Assembly (NCBI RefSeq): GCF_000429185.2
Contig: NZ_AUBJ02000001.1
Span: forward strand, 2,976,001-3,040,000
DNA length: 64,000 nt
Origin: Actinoalloteichus caeruleus DSM 43889
GTDB lineage: Bacteria > Actinomycetota > Actinomycetes > Mycobacteriales > Pseudonocardiaceae
Direction: 5' to 3'
This document shows positions 7,064-16,344 of this stretch, in pieces. The notes beneath the pieces are model-generated. The model made no database searches. It was not told the DNA's origin and saw only the letters and a list, made by a program, of their open reading frames with translations. A program made the translations under genes and the position numbers. Each line of letters starts with the position of its first letter. Position 1 is the first letter of the stretch.

Positions 7064-8791
7064 ATGGATCAGGCGGTGCCCCCCGCGACCCCGGTCGACG
7101 CGTCTCCGGGGGCGGCACCGGTCGCGCCCCCCGCCGCCGAGGTCAGCGCGTCCCCGTCACCACCCGAGACCACCGACGCCACGTCCGAACCGGGCGCGCG
7201 GACGACCGGGCGGCGGGCACCGGGCGGGCAGGCCGCCCGGCTCCAGCTCTACGCGTACCTGACCGCCCGCGACTACCGGCGCACCTACCTGGCCATCATG
7301 CGGCTGTTCTCCTCCACCCTCCTCGCCGACCTCTCCGCCGGCGAGGTCGCCGGGGCCCTGGCACCGGCCGAGCGGGCCGGGCTGATCGACGAGGGCGAGC
7401 ACCGCATCGACAACGTCATAGTGCGGCTGCGCCAGCTGGTGGAGTGGGGCAACCTCGTGCACGGCCGGCGCGAGATGGTGGCGGCGAGCATCGCGGAGTT
7501 CCAGCACGGCAGCGTCCGCTACCAGATCAGCAAGCTGGCCCTCCGGGTCCAGCGGGAGGCCGACGCGTTGCTCCAGGTCCCCGAGGGGGCCCGGGAGGTG
7601 TCGCGCGAACTGCTGCCGGCGATCGAACGCGGACTGGACCAGCTCGGCTCCACCCTGGCGCGGACCCTGCTCGCCGAGACCGAGGACCCCTCCAGCCGGG
7701 CTGCCAGGCAGGGGCGGGAGGAACTCGCGGAGCAGGTCACCACCCTGTTCCTCCAGCACGCCGAACTCGCCGACACGGTCCGCGACTTCTACGCCTACCT
7801 GGGGCAGATGGTCGCGCGCCACCAGTTGGAGCCGGCGGACATCTCCGGGTTCCGCTCCGTCCTCGTCGAGTACATCCAGATGGTGGTGGAGGACGTCCTC
7901 CGCTACACGCCCGGCATCGCCGACGCCCTGGCCGGGCTGCGGCAGGCCAGGAGCGAGCTGTTGCGGCTGGTGGGCCCGGCGCGGAGCTGGACCGAGCAGT
8001 GGGGCGACACCGTCGAGCGGGGCCGCGGGCGCACCGAGGCCGACTGGCGGGAGTTGACGGACTGGTTCGTCGACGGCCCCGGGCGTCCCAGCCAGGTGAC
8101 GGCGCTGCGGGAGGCGACGACCCGCGCCATCGGCGCCCTGCTGGCCAACGTCAAGCGGGCGACCACGGGCAGCGCCGGGCTGCCGGGCCGGCGGTCCGAC
8201 CTCCTCCGGCTGGCGAGCTGGTTCGACGGCGCGGACCAGGCGGGGGCGGACACGCTGTACGCGGCGGCCTTCGGCCTGTACCCGTCGCGGAACCTGCTGC
8301 CCTCGCCGGAACTGGACGGGGACGACGAGCACACGCCGTGGCGGGACGGGCCGGTCATCGACGTGACGGTCAGCGTGCGGTCCAGGGGCGACCGGGGGGC
8401 GCGGGGGCGCACCTCCCGGGTCGTGTTCGACCCGATCACCGAGCAGACGTTGCTCGCGCAGGCGAGGACCCAGGCACGGGAGCAGGAGGACGCCGTGGCG
8501 GAACTGGTCGCGGCGGCTCCCCGGCTGACCGAGGTGCCGCTGTCCCCGCCGGCGCTGGGCGTGCTGTGCGAGCTGTTGACCCTGGCGATGGCGCAGCGGG
8601 AACGCGACGGCGACCCCGGGTCGGTGCGGGACCCGGTGCGGGGTCTGCGGCTCACCGTGACGCCGGAGGCCGACGCCCGCACCACGATCACCAGCACCAG
8701 CGGCTCGTTGACCCTGCACGGTTCCACCGTCAGCCTGTGCGCGGAACCGGCGGTCAGGGGCGGTTCCCACGGGGCGGGGGGACACCGGTGA
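7064..8791 (+). CDS. TIGR02677 family protein; Wadjet JetA / MksF-like kleisin-type subunit
   Basis: A 575-residue protein whose body begins at about residue 60 with LQLYAYLTARDYRRTYLAIMRLF, characteristic of TIGR02677 (JetA of Wadjet systems; kleisin/MksF-like). In these complexes the kleisin bridges the heads of the SMC-like JetC dimer and binds JetB. The first 60 residues are Pro/Ala-rich low complexity. ATG 7064 is preceded by AGGA; an in-frame GTG at 6857 behind a -10-like TAGGGT would add 69 low-complexity residues and seems less likely. It overlaps the next gene by 4 bp. The three-gene order JetA-JetB-JetC is the canonical one, but no jetD follows. Confidence 0.85.
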   Translation: MDQAVPPATPVDASPGAAPVAPPAAEVSASPSPPETTDATSEPGARTTGRRAPGGQAARLQLYAYLTARDYRRTYLAIMRLFSSTLLADLSAGEVAGALAPAERAGLIDEGEHRIDNVIVRLRQLVEWGNLVHGRREMVAASIAEFQHGSVRYQISKLALRVQREADALLQVPEGAREVSRELLPAIERGLDQLGSTLARTLLAETEDPSSRAARQGREELAEQVTTLFLQHAELADTVRDFYAYLGQMVARHQLEPADISGFRSVLVEYIQMVVEDVLRYTPGIADALAGLRQARSELLRLVGPARSWTEQWGDTVERGRGRTEADWRELTDWFVDGPGRPSQVTALREATTRAIGALLANVKRATTGSAGLPGRRSDLLRLASWFDGADQAGADTLYAAAFGLYPSRNLLPSPELDGDDEHTPWRDGPVIDVTVSVRSRGDRGARGRTSRVVFDPITEQTLLAQARTQAREQEDAVAELVAAAPRLTEVPLSPPALGVLCELLTLAMAQRERDGDPGSVRDPVRGLRLTVTPEADARTTITSTSGSLTLHGSTVSLCAEPAVRGGSHGAGGHR

Positions 8792-10053
8792 GCGCGCCGA
8801 GGGGGGACCGCACCCGGCGGTCGACCAGCGGGCGGCACGCGGGTCTCGCCCTGTTGGACGAGTTGCCCGACATCGACGCGGCGGACGTGGCGCGCTGCGC
8901 GCGGGTGCTGCTGCGCCGCCCGCTGCTGCGGGCGGACGGCCCCGACGGCGACCTGCTCCCGCTCGTCTACCGGCACCGGGCGGTGCTGGTGGAGCTGTTC
9001 ACGACCGTGCTGGGGTACCGGCTGGTGGTGGAGCGCCGGTTCGCCCGCCTGTACAAGACGGGGCCCGGCCAGGACGCCACCCGCGGTGAACCCGGCCTGA
9101 CGCCCCGGGCGTACGCGTACTTCGCCCTCGCGGTGGCCTGCCTCACCGGCGCGGGTCGGCAGATCCTGCTGTCCCGGCTGGTCGCCGACATCAGGGCCGC
9201 CGCCGTCGAGGCGGGCATCGCCGTCGTCGACGACTACGCCGACCGGCGGGCGCTCACGGCGGGTCTGCGGCACCTCGTGGCGCTCGGCGTCATCACGGAG
9301 ACCGAGGGCACGGTGGGCCCGTGGAGCAACGAGGCCCCCACCGAGGCGCTGATCACCGTGGACACCGACCTGCTCGCGCTCCTGGTCGCGGGCCCGCTGC
9401 GGGAGGCCGAGGACGGCGCGGACCTGGTCGTGCTGGCGGCCCGGCCGGGAGCACGGGGAGTCGAGCACACCCTGCGACGTCGGCTCGTGGAGGACCCGGT
9501 GATCACCCACGCGGAGCTCACCGACGCCGAGTCGACGTGGCTGCGCCGCAACCAGCGCCGGGAGTCGGTGCTGCTCGACCGGGCCTTCGGCCTGATGACC
9601 GAGACCAGGGTCGAGGGGGTGGCGGTCACCGACCCCGAGGAGTACCTGACCGACGTCGTGTTCCCCGGCACCGGAACGGTGGCCCGCATCGCGCTGCTCG
9701 CGCTGCCCGAGCTGCTCGGCCTGCGGGAGCCGGACGCCGACGGCACCCACCCGGTGACCACCGCCGAGGTCTTCCAGACCTGTGACGACCTGGTCAACGC
9801 CTACCCGGCGGCCTGGTCGCGCCAGGCGACCGAGGACCCGCACCAGCTGTGCCGCGAGGTGCTGGCGCTGCTGGAACGGCTGGGGCTGGCGACGAGCGAC
9901 GGCCGAGGTGGGTGGTCGCTGAGCCCGGCGGCGCACCGCTGGGCTCCGACGGCGGACGACCAACCCCTCTCCTCGGGTGCCGGCCGGGCGCTCCGGGAGC
10001 CAGCCGAACCACCGTCCGCCCCACCGGTCTGGTCGCTCTTCGACGAGGGGTGA
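8788..10053 (+). CDS. TIGR02678 family protein; Wadjet JetB / MksE-like subunit
   Basis: A 421-residue protein of the TIGR02678 family (JetB, the KITE/MksE-like winged-helix subunit). Recognisable segments are ARVLLRRPLLRADGPDG at residues about 38-54, LVYRHRAVLVELFTTVLGYRL, and the C-terminal TCDDLVNAYPAAWSRQAT. The family works with JetA and the JetC ATPase in a condensin-like complex. GTG 8788 overlaps the JetA-like stop codon (GTGA), so JetA and JetB are translationally coupled. About 90 bp separate it from the JetC-like gene. Confidence 0.85.
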   Translation: MSAPRGDRTRRSTSGRHAGLALLDELPDIDAADVARCARVLLRRPLLRADGPDGDLLPLVYRHRAVLVELFTTVLGYRLVVERRFARLYKTGPGQDATRGEPGLTPRAYAYFALAVACLTGAGRQILLSRLVADIRAAAVEAGIAVVDDYADRRALTAGLRHLVALGVITETEGTVGPWSNEAPTEALITVDTDLLALLVAGPLREAEDGADLVVLAARPGARGVEHTLRRRLVEDPVITHAELTDAESTWLRRNQRRESVLLDRAFGLMTETRVEGVAVTDPEEYLTDVVFPGTGTVARIALLALPELLGLREPDADGTHPVTTAEVFQTCDDLVNAYPAAWSRQATEDPHQLCREVLALLERLGLATSDGRGGWSLSPAAHRWAPTADDQPLSSGAGRALREPAEPPSAPPVWSLFDEG

Positions 10054-10144
10054 GCACCGTGCGGCAGCAGCTTCCCATCAGCACCAGCACGCCTCGCGGC
10101 GTGTCGAGGCCGGCGAGCACCGCGCCGGCGGCAGGAGGTCAACA

Positions 10145-13100
10145 GTGAGCGAGCCCGACCGCTGGCGGCTCAACCGAGGCGGGATCGTCAACATCTGGCA
10201 GTACGCCGAGCAGACCTTCGACTTCTCCGGTGGCCGCGCCATCTTCCAGGGCACCAACGGGTCGGGGAAGTCGCGGACGCTGGAGCTGCTGCTGCCGCTC
10301 TGCCTCGACGGTGATCTCCGGCAACTGGGGTCGAAAGGTTTCGACACCGTCAGCATGCGGCGGCTGATGCTCGACGACTACCAGGGCGGGCCGAACCGGA
10401 TCGGCTACGCGTGGGTGGAGCTGGTTCGCCGCACTCCCGTCGGCCCCGAGTTCCTGACCTGCGGCCTGGGGGTCAAGGCGTCGAAGGCCGCGCAGCAGAT
10501 CACCGACTCGTGGCGGTTCATCACCCCCCGTCGGGTGGGTTTCGAGCTGCGGCTGGTGGGCGCCGACGAGGTCCCGCTCGGCCCGGCGCAGCTGCGGGAG
10601 ACCCTCGGGGCGGACCGGGTGCTGGACGATGCCGGGTTCCGGGCCCGCGTCGCCGACCTCGTCTACCAGGTGCCCGCCGCTCGGTACGCGGACCTCCTGC
10701 ACCTCCAGCGCACCCTGCGCAACCCCGACGTCGGGCTGAAGGTGTTGGAGGGGCAGCTGGAGCAGATCCTGTCCGACGCGCTCCCCCCGCTCGACCCGGC
10801 CGTGATCGACAACCTCGCCACCTCCTTCGACGACCTGGAGTCGATCCGGGAGAACATCGCGCGGCTGAGCACCGCGGACGACGCGCTGGGAGCGTTCGTC
10901 ACCACCTACGCCAGCTACGTGCGGGGTGCCCTGCTGGGCCTGGGCCAGCGGATGACCTCGGCCGACCGCGCCCTGGCGTCGCTGCGTTCCGAGATCAGGC
11001 GGCTCACCGAGCAGCGGAACGAGGCCGACCAGGAGTGTTCCCTCGCCACGGCCAGGGTGGCCTCGGCCGAGGACCGGGAACGCGAGCTGGAGTCGGCGAT
11101 CGCGACCCAGATGGCGTTGCCCGGCTACCAGGGCCTGCGTGATCTCCGCGACCGGGAGGCACTGGTGACCTCGGCGGGTCGGGCCGCCGAGGCCGCGTTG
11201 GAGGGTGCCGCTCGGCAGCGCGCCCAGGAGGACCGGGCGGTCGACGCGGTGCTGGCCGCGACACGTCGGCTCACCCAGAACCGGGACGCGGCGGCCGAGC
11301 TGGCCAGCGCGGCCCGGACCGGCCTGCGGCACGCCGGCCTCGACCCCGAGATGTGCCCCCGGGTGCCCGGCCTGCCCTCGGCACGCGTCACGGTGCGCCA
11401 GGAGTCCGTCCTGGCCAAGCCCGACCCGGACGCGGAGCCGGTGGTGGTGGAACGCCGGCTGCCGCCCGTCGTCGACGCCGAGGAGCTGGCGGCCGGGTTC
11501 CGCTCGGCGGCCGGGGGCGCCGATGAGGTCGCTGGTGCGGGTCGCCGCCGGGCCGCGCTGGTGTCGACGCTGCACCGGCAGGCCGTGGCCCTCGACCAGG
11601 AGGCGTCCCGGGTCGAGCACGCGGCCCGGGACGCCCGCGCCGCCCAGGTGGCGGCGACCGAGGCCGCCGGCCGCCGCAACGAGGCCGAGCAACGGCTGGT
11701 GGAGTCGGCGGAGCTGTGGCGGGAACGGGCGCTGAGCTGGTTCTCCGAGTCCGTCCCGCTCTCTGGTGCTCGACAGCCGGACGCGGCCGTGCTCGAACTG
11801 GTGGAGGTCGAGCACCTGCGGGCGGTGCGGGACGGGGCGAGGTCGGCGGCGGAACGCGCCCGCCTCTGGCTCACGCCGTCGCGGCAGGCCGCGTCGCAGT
11901 CGACCGTCGAGGCGGAGCACGCGGTGGCCGAGGTCAGGCGCGAGGTCGACAGGCGCGACGCCGAGCTGGCGGCGCTGCGGAGTGGGGAGCAGCGGAGGCC
12001 GGCGGGATCCCCGGATCCGGACACCGCCCCGCCGGGTGCCTCCTTCGCGGAACTGGTCGACTTCCGGCCGGAGGTGGCTCCCCCGGCCCGCGCCGGCGTG
12101 GAGGCCGCCCTCGCCTCCTGCGGGTTGCTCACCGCGTGGGTTCCCGTGGACGCCCGTGCGGCGGACCCGGTGGTGCGGACCCTGCTGGCGACGGCGTGGT
12201 CCGACCCCGCACCGGAGGAACCGGCGGCCGACGGCCGCCGCACCCTGGCCGAGGTGCTGGTCCCGGCCGTCGATCCGAACGGCCCGGTGCCCGAGGAGCT
12301 GGTGCGGCGCCTCCTGTCGTCCGTACCGCTGACCGACCGGGCGCCGACGGGGCCGACCCCGCTGAGCGTGTCCGAGGACGGCAGGTGGTGGTCGGGGGTG
12401 CTGTACGGGGCGGGCGCGAAGGACACCGCCGAGTTCGTCGGCGCCGGCGCCAGGCAGGCGGCCAGGACTCGACGCATCGGTGCGCTGGAGGAGGAGCTGC
12501 ACGAGCTCCGGGGGGCGTTGGCCGCCGCCGAACGCACCGAGTCCGAGGCACGGGCGAAGGTGGAGCTGCTGGACCGGCAGCTGGCGGCGTTCCCCGACTA
12601 CGGTGAGCTCGTCGCGGCGCACGCGGCCCTCGCGGGGGCGGCGGGCGCCGCCTCGGACGCCGAGGACAGGGCGCGGCGGCTCCGCGAGGAGCACCGCCGC
12701 GCCGAGGAGCGGTGGGGCGCGGCCGAGACCGAACTCCGGCAGCGGGCCACCGAGGCGGGGCTGCCCTCGGACGCCGCCGGTCTCGACGCGGCGCACCGGC
12801 ACGCCACCGAGGCCAGGGATCGGGTCGAGCAGTTGCGGGACGTGCTGGTCGGTCGGTGCGTCGGCGCCGTGGACGACCTGGCGGAGGCGGGCACGCACCA
12901 CCAGGCGGCCGTCGCGGACCGCGCCGAGGCCGAGGAGCTGGCGCTGCGCGCCTGCCGGTCCTACGGGGAGCAGCGGCGGTCACTGACCGAGTTGACCAGC
13001 AGCGTGGGTGGCGAGGCTGAGAACGCCGCCCGCCGGATGTCCGATCTGGAGCGGCGGCGGGCCGAGGTCCGGGAGGAGCTGCCGGCGGCGCGGGAGGCGG

Positions 13101-14362
13101 TGATGACCGCCAGGGAACGGCTGGCCACGTTGGCCACCCTGTTGGAGACGAAGCAGGGCCAGCTCGGGGAACGGGAGACCGAGGCGGACCGCGCGTCGAC
13201 GGCCTTCACGGCCGCGCTGCGTTCCCCCGGCACCTGGGCTGCCGCCCTCACGACGACCTCGCGGACCCGAGGGGACGCGCCGGTCGGCGCCCCGGGCACG
13301 GAGCGGGCCGGGGCCGCCCCAGCCGAACCGCCGCCCGACCCCCGCGCCGCGCTGGCGCTGGTGTCCGAACTCGCCGAGAGCCGCCCGGCGAGCGAGACCA
13401 CCGTCATCACCCGGCTCCAGACCCTCCAGGTGGCGTTGGCCGGGACCCACGACATCACGGCGGCGGAGAACGCGGGCGTCCTGGGCATCACCGTCAGCGG
13501 GGAGGACGGGCCCCGGCCGGTGGCGGTGGCCGCGCGGCAGGTCCGCGACCGGTTGGCCACCCAGCGCGGCTACCTGAACGAGCGGTACCAGACGGTGTTC
13601 GCTGACTACCTGATCCGGGACCTCGCGGAACGGCTGCGCGGGCAGATCGCGGTCGCCGAGGACCTGTGCGCGCGGATGAACGCGGTGTTGGACCGCGCTC
13701 GTTCGTCGCAGGGGGTGCACGTCCAGCTGGAGTGGCGCCCCTCCCCCGCCCTGGACGACGCCACCCGTCAGGCGCTCGACCTGGTGCGCACGCCGTTGGG
13801 TGAACGGGACTCCGACCAGGACGCGCTCCTCCGCAGGGTGGTGACCGAGCGGATCGAGTCGGAACGGGACGCCCACGCCAGGGGGTACGCGGAGATCCTG
13901 ACCCGCGCGCTGGACTACCGGGGGTGGCACTCCTTCACCGTGCGGGTCCGGGACGACGGGCCGGACGGCCGGCCCCGGGTGCGCCGGCTGCGGCAGTTGT
14001 CCTCCGGGGAGACCCGGCTGGTGTCCTATGTCGCCCTCTTCGCCGCCGCCGCGTCCTTCTACGACGCGGTGGACGTCGGCGAGGGTGACGGTGCGGGAGC
14101 CGGCGGCGCGGGTGCGCCGCTGCGGCTGGTGCTGCTCGACGAGGCGTTCGAGCGGCTGGACGATCCGACGATCGCCCGGATGCTCGGGCTGCTGGTGGAC
14201 CTGGACATGGACTGGTTGATCACCTGGCCCAGCGGCTGGGGTGTCTCCCCCAAGATCCCCCGCATGCACATCTACGACGTGCTGCGCCCGAAGAGCGGCG
14301 CTGGCGTCGCCTGCACGCACACCACCTGGGACGGCGCGGACCTCACCCAGCACGACGCCTGA
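10145..14362 (+). CDS. TIGR02680 family SMC-like ATPase; Wadjet JetC / MksB-like
   Basis: A 1405-residue SMC/SbcC-like protein. Walker A GTNGSGKS lies at residues 36-43; long Glu/Arg/Ala-rich coiled coils follow; a central non-coiled segment around residues 630-720 is in the hinge/toprim-like position; the ABC signature LSSGETRLVSY is near residue 1284 and Walker B LVLLDEAFERLDD near residue 1327. All ATPase motifs look intact, so the gene is not decayed. GTG 10145 has an ideal AGGAGG upstream and begins the family-typical WRLNRGGIVNIWQY. JetC homologues extrude DNA loops and sense small circular DNA; cleavage in Wadjet needs JetD, which is not found next to it. Confidence 0.92.
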   Translation: MSEPDRWRLNRGGIVNIWQYAEQTFDFSGGRAIFQGTNGSGKSRTLELLLPLCLDGDLRQLGSKGFDTVSMRRLMLDDYQGGPNRIGYAWVELVRRTPVGPEFLTCGLGVKASKAAQQITDSWRFITPRRVGFELRLVGADEVPLGPAQLRETLGADRVLDDAGFRARVADLVYQVPAARYADLLHLQRTLRNPDVGLKVLEGQLEQILSDALPPLDPAVIDNLATSFDDLESIRENIARLSTADDALGAFVTTYASYVRGALLGLGQRMTSADRALASLRSEIRRLTEQRNEADQECSLATARVASAEDRERELESAIATQMALPGYQGLRDLRDREALVTSAGRAAEAALEGAARQRAQEDRAVDAVLAATRRLTQNRDAAAELASAARTGLRHAGLDPEMCPRVPGLPSARVTVRQESVLAKPDPDAEPVVVERRLPPVVDAEELAAGFRSAAGGADEVAGAGRRRAALVSTLHRQAVALDQEASRVEHAARDARAAQVAATEAAGRRNEAEQRLVESAELWRERALSWFSESVPLSGARQPDAAVLELVEVEHLRAVRDGARSAAERARLWLTPSRQAASQSTVEAEHAVAEVRREVDRRDAELAALRSGEQRRPAGSPDPDTAPPGASFAELVDFRPEVAPPARAGVEAALASCGLLTAWVPVDARAADPVVRTLLATAWSDPAPEEPAADGRRTLAEVLVPAVDPNGPVPEELVRRLLSSVPLTDRAPTGPTPLSVSEDGRWWSGVLYGAGAKDTAEFVGAGARQAARTRRIGALEEELHELRGALAAAERTESEARAKVELLDRQLAAFPDYGELVAAHAALAGAAGAASDAEDRARRLREEHRRAEERWGAAETELRQRATEAGLPSDAAGLDAAHRHATEARDRVEQLRDVLVGRCVGAVDDLAEAGTHHQAAVADRAEAEELALRACRSYGEQRRSLTELTSSVGGEAENAARRMSDLERRRAEVREELPAAREAVMTARERLATLATLLETKQGQLGERETEADRASTAFTAALRSPGTWAAALTTTSRTRGDAPVGAPGTERAGAAPAEPPPDPRAALALVSELAESRPASETTVITRLQTLQVALAGTHDITAAENAGVLGITVSGEDGPRPVAVAARQVRDRLATQRGYLNERYQTVFADYLIRDLAERLRGQIAVAEDLCARMNAVLDRARSSQGVHVQLEWRPSPALDDATRQALDLVRTPLGERDSDQDALLRRVVTERIESERDAHARGYAEILTRALDYRGWHSFTVRVRDDGPDGRPRVRRLRQLSSGETRLVSYVALFAAAASFYDAVDVGEGDGAGAGGAGAPLRLVLLDEAFERLDDPTIARMLGLLVDLDMDWLITWPSGWGVSPKIPRMHIYDVLRPKSGAGVACTHTTWDGADLTQHDA

Positions 14363-14746
14363 GCCCCCGGTGGCGGGTCCGGTCCGCCTCGGCGCGGTCG
14401 TCGCCGTGCGTGGCGGGGCCGCCGGGGGCGGGACGTGTAGGAAACGTGTAGCCGGGTTTGCGAGGCTGGGCCCGGCTCGGTGGTGATGGGGGTCATCGCC
14501 GCGTCATGGCCGGTGGGCCAGCGGAGACGGCGGGCCGCCCCCGGCCCGCCCATCCGGACGCCCTACCGAGCCGGGGTTGGCCGGTCCGGCCCCCTGTGGA
14601 CGGTCGTGCGAGGCCACCGGTCCCTGGGGGCGCGGTGGTGTCGGGCCGGTCATCGGTTCGCCCGGCCCGTTGCCGGTGCACCGGCGACGGCGCGCGCGGC
14701 GTGGTCGCCAGCCACATCCGCGCGACGCCGTGGCCGTCGGTGGCGC
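14363..14746. other. Intergenic 384 bp downstream of the jet-like operon
   Basis: This is where jetD would be expected. None of the open frames here resembles a JetD (TIGR02679/DUF2399 TOPRIM) protein or a fragment of one, and the sequence has no clear ribosome-binding site. I see no terminator with a T-tract and no repeats. Confidence 0.5.
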
Positions 14747-15577
14747 TCAGTCCTCCGCCACCAGGTGGCGGGTGAGGTCGAACAGGCGCCGGGCGTCGTC
14801 GGGGTCGAGGGTGCGCAGGCCGAGGTCGACGGGTGTGGTCCGGTCCCAGGCGATCAGCCGTTGGTCGGAGGGTTCGTCGATCAGCCTGATGATGGGGACG
14901 ATGCTCCTGGACACGGACCGGGCGAAGAGCGCGCCCATCACCGCCATCAGGGCCTTGGTCGGCTGTGGGACGCCGTTGAGCCCGCTGTTGGTGTACCCGG
15001 GGTGGACGAGGACGAAGCGCGTGCGCCCGTCCGGGTGGTTGAGCGGGTAGCCGACGCCGAGGAGGTCGTTGGCGCGGCCGCCCTGGAGGGTGGCGCGCAG
15101 GATGCCCCAGCCGTTCCGCAGCGCGAGGTCGTCCCAGTGCAGTCGTCCCTTGGTCATTCCCGTGCCGCCGATGCTGACGATCGCCGGGTTGTCGCCCTTC
15201 TCGAGCAGGTCGGTCAGGCCGTAGCTGAGCAGGAAGCGGCTGACGTAGTAGAGGGAGAAGGCGCCCTCGTACCCGTCCGGCGTCTCGACGCGGCGCTGGA
15301 ACGGCACCATCGCCGACAGGACGAGGGCGTCCAGCGAGTCGTGCCGTTCCCGGATCTCGCTGATCACCCGCCGGTTCTCGGCCACCGAGGTGAGGTCGGC
15401 CCTGATGGCGTGCGCCCGCTCGCCCGCCCCCATGCTCGCGGCCTCCTCGAGGAACCGCCGGCCGCGTTCGGGGTTCCGGCCCACCACGGTCACCCGCGCG
15501 CCGGCCGCCAGGTAGTGCCTCGCCAGTGCCGCGCCCATGCCGGTGGTGCCGCCGGACACGACTAGATCCTTGACCAT
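14747..15577 (-). CDS. SDR family oxidoreductase (atypical active site)
   Basis: A 276-residue short-chain dehydrogenase. The dinucleotide-binding motif SGGTTGMGAALARH (TGxxxGxG type) is at residues about 8-21 with the Rossmann VTVVGRNPERGRR behind it, and the structural Ser region is IVSIGGTG. The catalytic YxxxK motif is replaced: the corresponding segment is LYYVSRFLLSYG, giving YxxxR. It is divergently transcribed from a TetR regulator across a perfect palindrome and is almost certainly its target. ATG 15577 follows a GGGGTGGAA sequence. The substrate is unknown. Confidence 0.85.
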   Translation of the reverse strand: MVKDLVVSGGTTGMGAALARHYLAAGARVTVVGRNPERGRRFLEEAASMGAGERAHAIRADLTSVAENRRVISEIRERHDSLDALVLSAMVPFQRRVETPDGYEGAFSLYYVSRFLLSYGLTDLLEKGDNPAIVSIGGTGMTKGRLHWDDLALRNGWGILRATLQGGRANDLLGVGYPLNHPDGRTRFVLVHPGYTNSGLNGVPQPTKALMAVMGALFARSVSRSIVPIIRLIDEPSDQRLIAWDRTTPVDLGLRTLDPDDARRLFDLTRHLVAED

Positions 15578-15587
15578 TTCCACCCCA

Positions 15588-15609
15588 AAAGTCATCGGTC
15601 GATGACTTT
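15588..15609. promoter_or_regulatory. Perfect 22-bp palindrome, TetR operator between SDR and TetR genes
   Basis: The half-site AAAGTCATCG (15588-15597) is repeated in inverted orientation as CGATGACTTT (15600-15609) with a 2-bp centre. It lies 11 bp upstream of the SDR start and 59 bp upstream of the TetR start, as expected for an operator controlling both. Autoregulation by the adjacent TetR protein is inferred. Confidence 0.75.
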
Positions 15610-15636
15610 GTACGCTAGTCAGAACCAGCCACATTT

Positions 15637-15654
15637 GTCAACGCTTGATGACTT
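15637..15654. promoter_or_regulatory. Second, degenerate TetR operator half-pair
   Basis: GTCAACGC is followed by TTGATGACTT, repeating the TGATGACTT half-site of the upstream palindrome with a poorer partner half. It ends 14 bp before the TetR GTG, so it could give extra autorepression. Confidence 0.45.
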
Positions 15655-15667
15655 ATGGGAGGACGCC

Positions 15668-16288
15668 GTGGCCGAGCCGCGCAGAAGGAACCGTTCCGCG
15701 ACCCGGCAACGCCTCCTGGAGGCCGCTCGGCACCGGTTCGCCAAGGAGGGCTACGAAGCGGCCAGCGTTCGGGACATCGCGGGGGACGCCGGGGTCGACG
15801 CCGCACTCGTCTTCCGCTACTTCGGCTCGAAGAAGGGGCTCTTCGAGGAGGCCGCCGCCGCCAGGACGCCCACGACCCCGCTCGACGGGCCACCGGAGGA
15901 GCTGCCCGCCCGGCTGCTGCACTCACTGCTCTTCGAGGACTGGTCCGCGTACGCCGGCGAGCACCCCCTGGTGGCGATGCTGCGCTCCTCCGCGCACGAC
16001 GAGGCGCGGGACCACCTGCGGGAGGAGCTGTGCGGCACCTACGTGCGCGCCCTCGAACGGCTCTCGGACGCGCCGGACGCGGCACTGCGGGCGGAGCTGT
16101 TCAGCGCCTGGATGCTCGGCATCGGCGTCCTGCGGTCCGTGGTGGGCACCCCCGCCATCAGCGCCGCGACTCCGCAGGACCTCGCCCCGCACCTCGCAGC
16201 CGTGGCGTCCGCCCTGTTCGACCGACCCGTCCTCGGCACACCACCCCCACCACCGGAGGCCACCGACCACCCCGGGTCTCCTGGCTGA
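15668..16288 (+). CDS. TetR/AcrR family transcriptional regulator
   Basis: A 206-residue regulator. The N-terminal helix-turn-helix is clear: RQRLLEAARHRFAKEGYEAA, then VRDIAGDAGVDAALVFRYFGSKKGLFEE at residues about 14-62. The C-terminal ligand-binding domain is of the TetR_C-33-like type common in actinobacteria. GTG 15668 is preceded by GGGAGG; upstream in-frame codons would cross the operator and are rejected. It is divergent from the SDR gene. Confidence 0.9.
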   Translation: MAEPRRRNRSATRQRLLEAARHRFAKEGYEAASVRDIAGDAGVDAALVFRYFGSKKGLFEEAAAARTPTTPLDGPPEELPARLLHSLLFEDWSAYAGEHPLVAMLRSSAHDEARDHLREELCGTYVRALERLSDAPDAALRAELFSAWMLGIGVLRSVVGTPAISAATPQDLAPHLAAVASALFDRPVLGTPPPPPEATDHPGSPG

Positions 16289-16344
16289 GCGACCAGGGCC
16301 GTCCCGGTTCCGGTGGGATCGCGGCCCGCGCCGTTCCACCGTCG

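Noticed and set aside
10139-12901. 920-codon open frame on the minus strand
   Set aside because: It is the antisense mirror of the JetC-like gene; high GC keeps the opposite frame open, and the product is low-complexity with no recognisable domain.
14480-15565. 361-codon plus-strand frame after the jet-like operon, considered as a JetD candidate
   Set aside because: It is the mirror of the SDR gene and shows no TOPRIM motifs.
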